Below are positions 6,344 to 7,148 of a stretch of 7,148 nucleotides of DNA, piece after piece; within the stretch, counting starts at the first letter, position 1, and each line of letters begins with the position of its first letter. Below the pieces are notes generated by a model. It made no database searches. It was not told the DNA's origin and saw only the letters and a program-made list of their open reading frames with translations. Both the position numbers and the translations under genes were made by a program. Source of the stretch: an uncultured Clostridia bacterium (GTDB taxonomy: Bacteria; Bacillota_A; Clostridia; Oscillospirales; Oscillospiraceae); contig CAMVGI010000065.1 of NCBI GenBank assembly GCA_947166955.1, forward strand, positions 1 through 7,148. Reading direction: 5' to 3'.

Positions 6344-7126
6344 ATGGCGGTTTTCACCATGGGCATCGACGTCGGCTCGACCGCGTCGAAGTGCGTGATC
6401 CTGAAGGACGGACAGGAAATCGTCGGCAAGTCTCTCGTCGCCGTCGGCACCGGCACCTCCGGCCCCCAGCGCGCCATTGAGGGCGTGCTCGTCGACGCGC
6501 AGATGAAGAAGGAGGATATGGACTTTATCCTCGCCACGGGCTACGGGCGCAACTCGCTCGACGGGCTTGCCGACATGCAGATGTCGGAGCTGTCGTGCCA
6601 CGCGAAGGGCGCCGCGTTCCTGTTCCCGAAGGTGCGCACGGTCATCGACATCGGCGGGCAGGACGTCAAGGTCATCGAGATCGAGGACGGGCAGATGCGC
6701 AACTTCGTGATGAACGACAAGTGCGCCGCCGGAACGGGCCGGTTTCTCGACGTCATGGCGCGCGTGCTGGAGGTCAACACCCACGACCTCGGCGATTTGG
6801 GCGACCGCTCGACGCGCGAGATCGGCATCAGCTCGACCTGCACGGTGTTTGCCGAGAGCGAGGTCATTTCCCAGCTCGCGATGGGCACCGACAAGTGCGA
6901 CATCATCGCCGGCATCCACCGAAGCGTGGCGGCGCGCGTGGTGGGTCTGTGCCACCGCGTGGGCGTGCGCGACGAGGTCGTGATGACCGGCGGCGTGGCG
7001 CAGAACCACGGTATCGTGCGCGCGCTGCAGGATCAGCTCCAGCACGACATCCACACCAGTCCCCTCACCCAATACAACGGCGCGCTCGGCGCGGCGCTGT
7101 TCGCATTCCAAAAAGCTTCGAAATAG
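6344..7126 (+). CDS. hgdC: 2-hydroxyglutaryl-CoA dehydratase activator (ATP-dependent [4Fe-4S] component A)
   Basis: HgdC is the 'archerase' that couples ATP hydrolysis to the transfer of one low-potential electron to the HgdAB dehydratase. This allows the radical dehydration of 2-hydroxyglutaryl-CoA. The protein has 260 residues, the usual length, and belongs to the ASKHA ATPase fold. Phosphate-binding motifs are GIDVGSTASK (7-16) and DIGGQDVK (102-109), with MTGGVAQN near 216-223 and NGALGAAL at the C-terminus. The two cysteines that bind one bridging [4Fe-4S] cluster in the homodimer are Cys127 (NDKCAAGTGRF) and Cys166 (SSTCTVFAESEVISQ), at the same positions as in Acidaminococcus. The ATG lies only two bases after the gcdA stop. 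No clear GGAGG precedes it, only GGGTAAG, so translation is probably coupled to gcdA. The protein is expected to be very oxygen-sensitive. Confidence 0.96.
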   Translation: MAVFTMGIDVGSTASKCVILKDGQEIVGKSLVAVGTGTSGPQRAIEGVLVDAQMKKEDMDFILATGYGRNSLDGLADMQMSELSCHAKGAAFLFPKVRTVIDIGGQDVKVIEIEDGQMRNFVMNDKCAAGTGRFLDVMARVLEVNTHDLGDLGDRSTREIGISSTCTVFAESEVISQLAMGTDKCDIIAGIHRSVAARVVGLCHRVGVRDEVVMTGGVAQNHGIVRALQDQLQHDIHTSPLTQYNGALGAALFAFQKASK

Positions 7127-7130
7127 GAGG
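7125..7130 (+). promoter_or_regulatory. Ribosome binding site for the next gene, overlapping the hgdC stop
   Basis: AGGAGG shares two bases with the hgdC TAG stop (7124-7126) and lies eight bases before the ATG at 7139. It confirms that the operon continues past the window with tight spacing. Confidence 0.85.
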
Positions 7131-7138
7131 TAATCAAT

Positions 7139-7148
7139 ATGCCTAAGG
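7139..7148 (+). CDS. hgdA: Start of the 2-hydroxyglutaryl-CoA dehydratase alpha subunit, cut by the window end
   Basis: Only ATG CCT AAG G (Met-Pro-Lys) is visible. The identity is inferred from three things: a perfect ribosome binding site in front, the conserved order gctA-gctB-gcdA-hgdC-hgdA in Acidaminococcus, and the recalled HgdA N-terminus, which also begins MPK. The product would pair with HgdB to form the iron-sulfur dehydratase that HgdC activates. Three codons cannot prove the assignment. Confidence 0.65.

Noticed and set aside
6326..7111. A 261-codon open frame on the minus strand across hgdC
   Set aside because: It is an antisense shadow. The hgdC frame contains the cluster cysteines and ATPase motifs.

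Overview
The window looks like a GC-rich, low-GC-phylum-type gut Clostridium relative. The Oscillospiraceae group (Oscillibacter/Flavonifractor-like) is my inference. It rests on the strictly anaerobic glutamate-fermentation genes, strong GGAGG-type ribosome binding sites, sigma-A-type promoters and prophage-like genes of the kind common in Clostridia. No rRNA or tRNA gene is present to confirm the taxonomy.

Left part (1-1460): two successive C-terminal modules of what looks like a phage- or mobile-element-derived polyvalent (MuF-like) toxin protein. The first (to 338) is the tail end of a gene that enters from outside the window. It is closed by a strong hairpin terminator. Immediately after that terminator lies a second module (401-1414) with no clear start signals. 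It begins in the middle of a 'pre-toxin' helical region and carries a different nuclease-like domain (PBECR-like, with a HIEHRHG motif). It then ends in nearly the same C-terminal tail and the same terminator. The shared tail plus terminator is a 146-bp direct repeat (232-377 and 1308-1453, three mismatches). This arrangement resembles the orphan toxin-tip cassettes of polymorphic toxin loci.

Middle (1469-2613): a convergent mscS-type mechanosensitive channel gene on the minus strand, which shares the second terminator. It is followed by a 335-base divergent intergenic region. That region holds a promoter for mscS, a promoter for the downstream operon, and two inverted repeats built on the half-site GCAAG/CTTGC.

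Right part (2614-7148): the start of a hydroxyglutarate-pathway operon in the order gctA-gctB-gcdA-hgdC-hgdA, with hgdA only entering the window. GctAB moves CoA onto 2-hydroxyglutarate. HgdC, an ATP-driven [4Fe-4S] activator, injects the electron that lets HgdAB dehydrate 2-hydroxyglutaryl-CoA to glutaconyl-CoA. GcdA is the carboxyltransferase subunit of the biotin- and sodium-dependent decarboxylase that makes crotonyl-CoA, which feeds butyrate and acetate formation. Catalytic residues are in place: Glu54 of GctB, and Cys127 and Cys166 of HgdC. The chief oddity is an extra Ala/Lys/Glu-rich helical-hairpin segment of about 45-50 residues near the C-terminus of GctA.

The metabolic operon is well-known biology. 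The most unusual part of the window is the toxin-tip cassette arrangement at the left.
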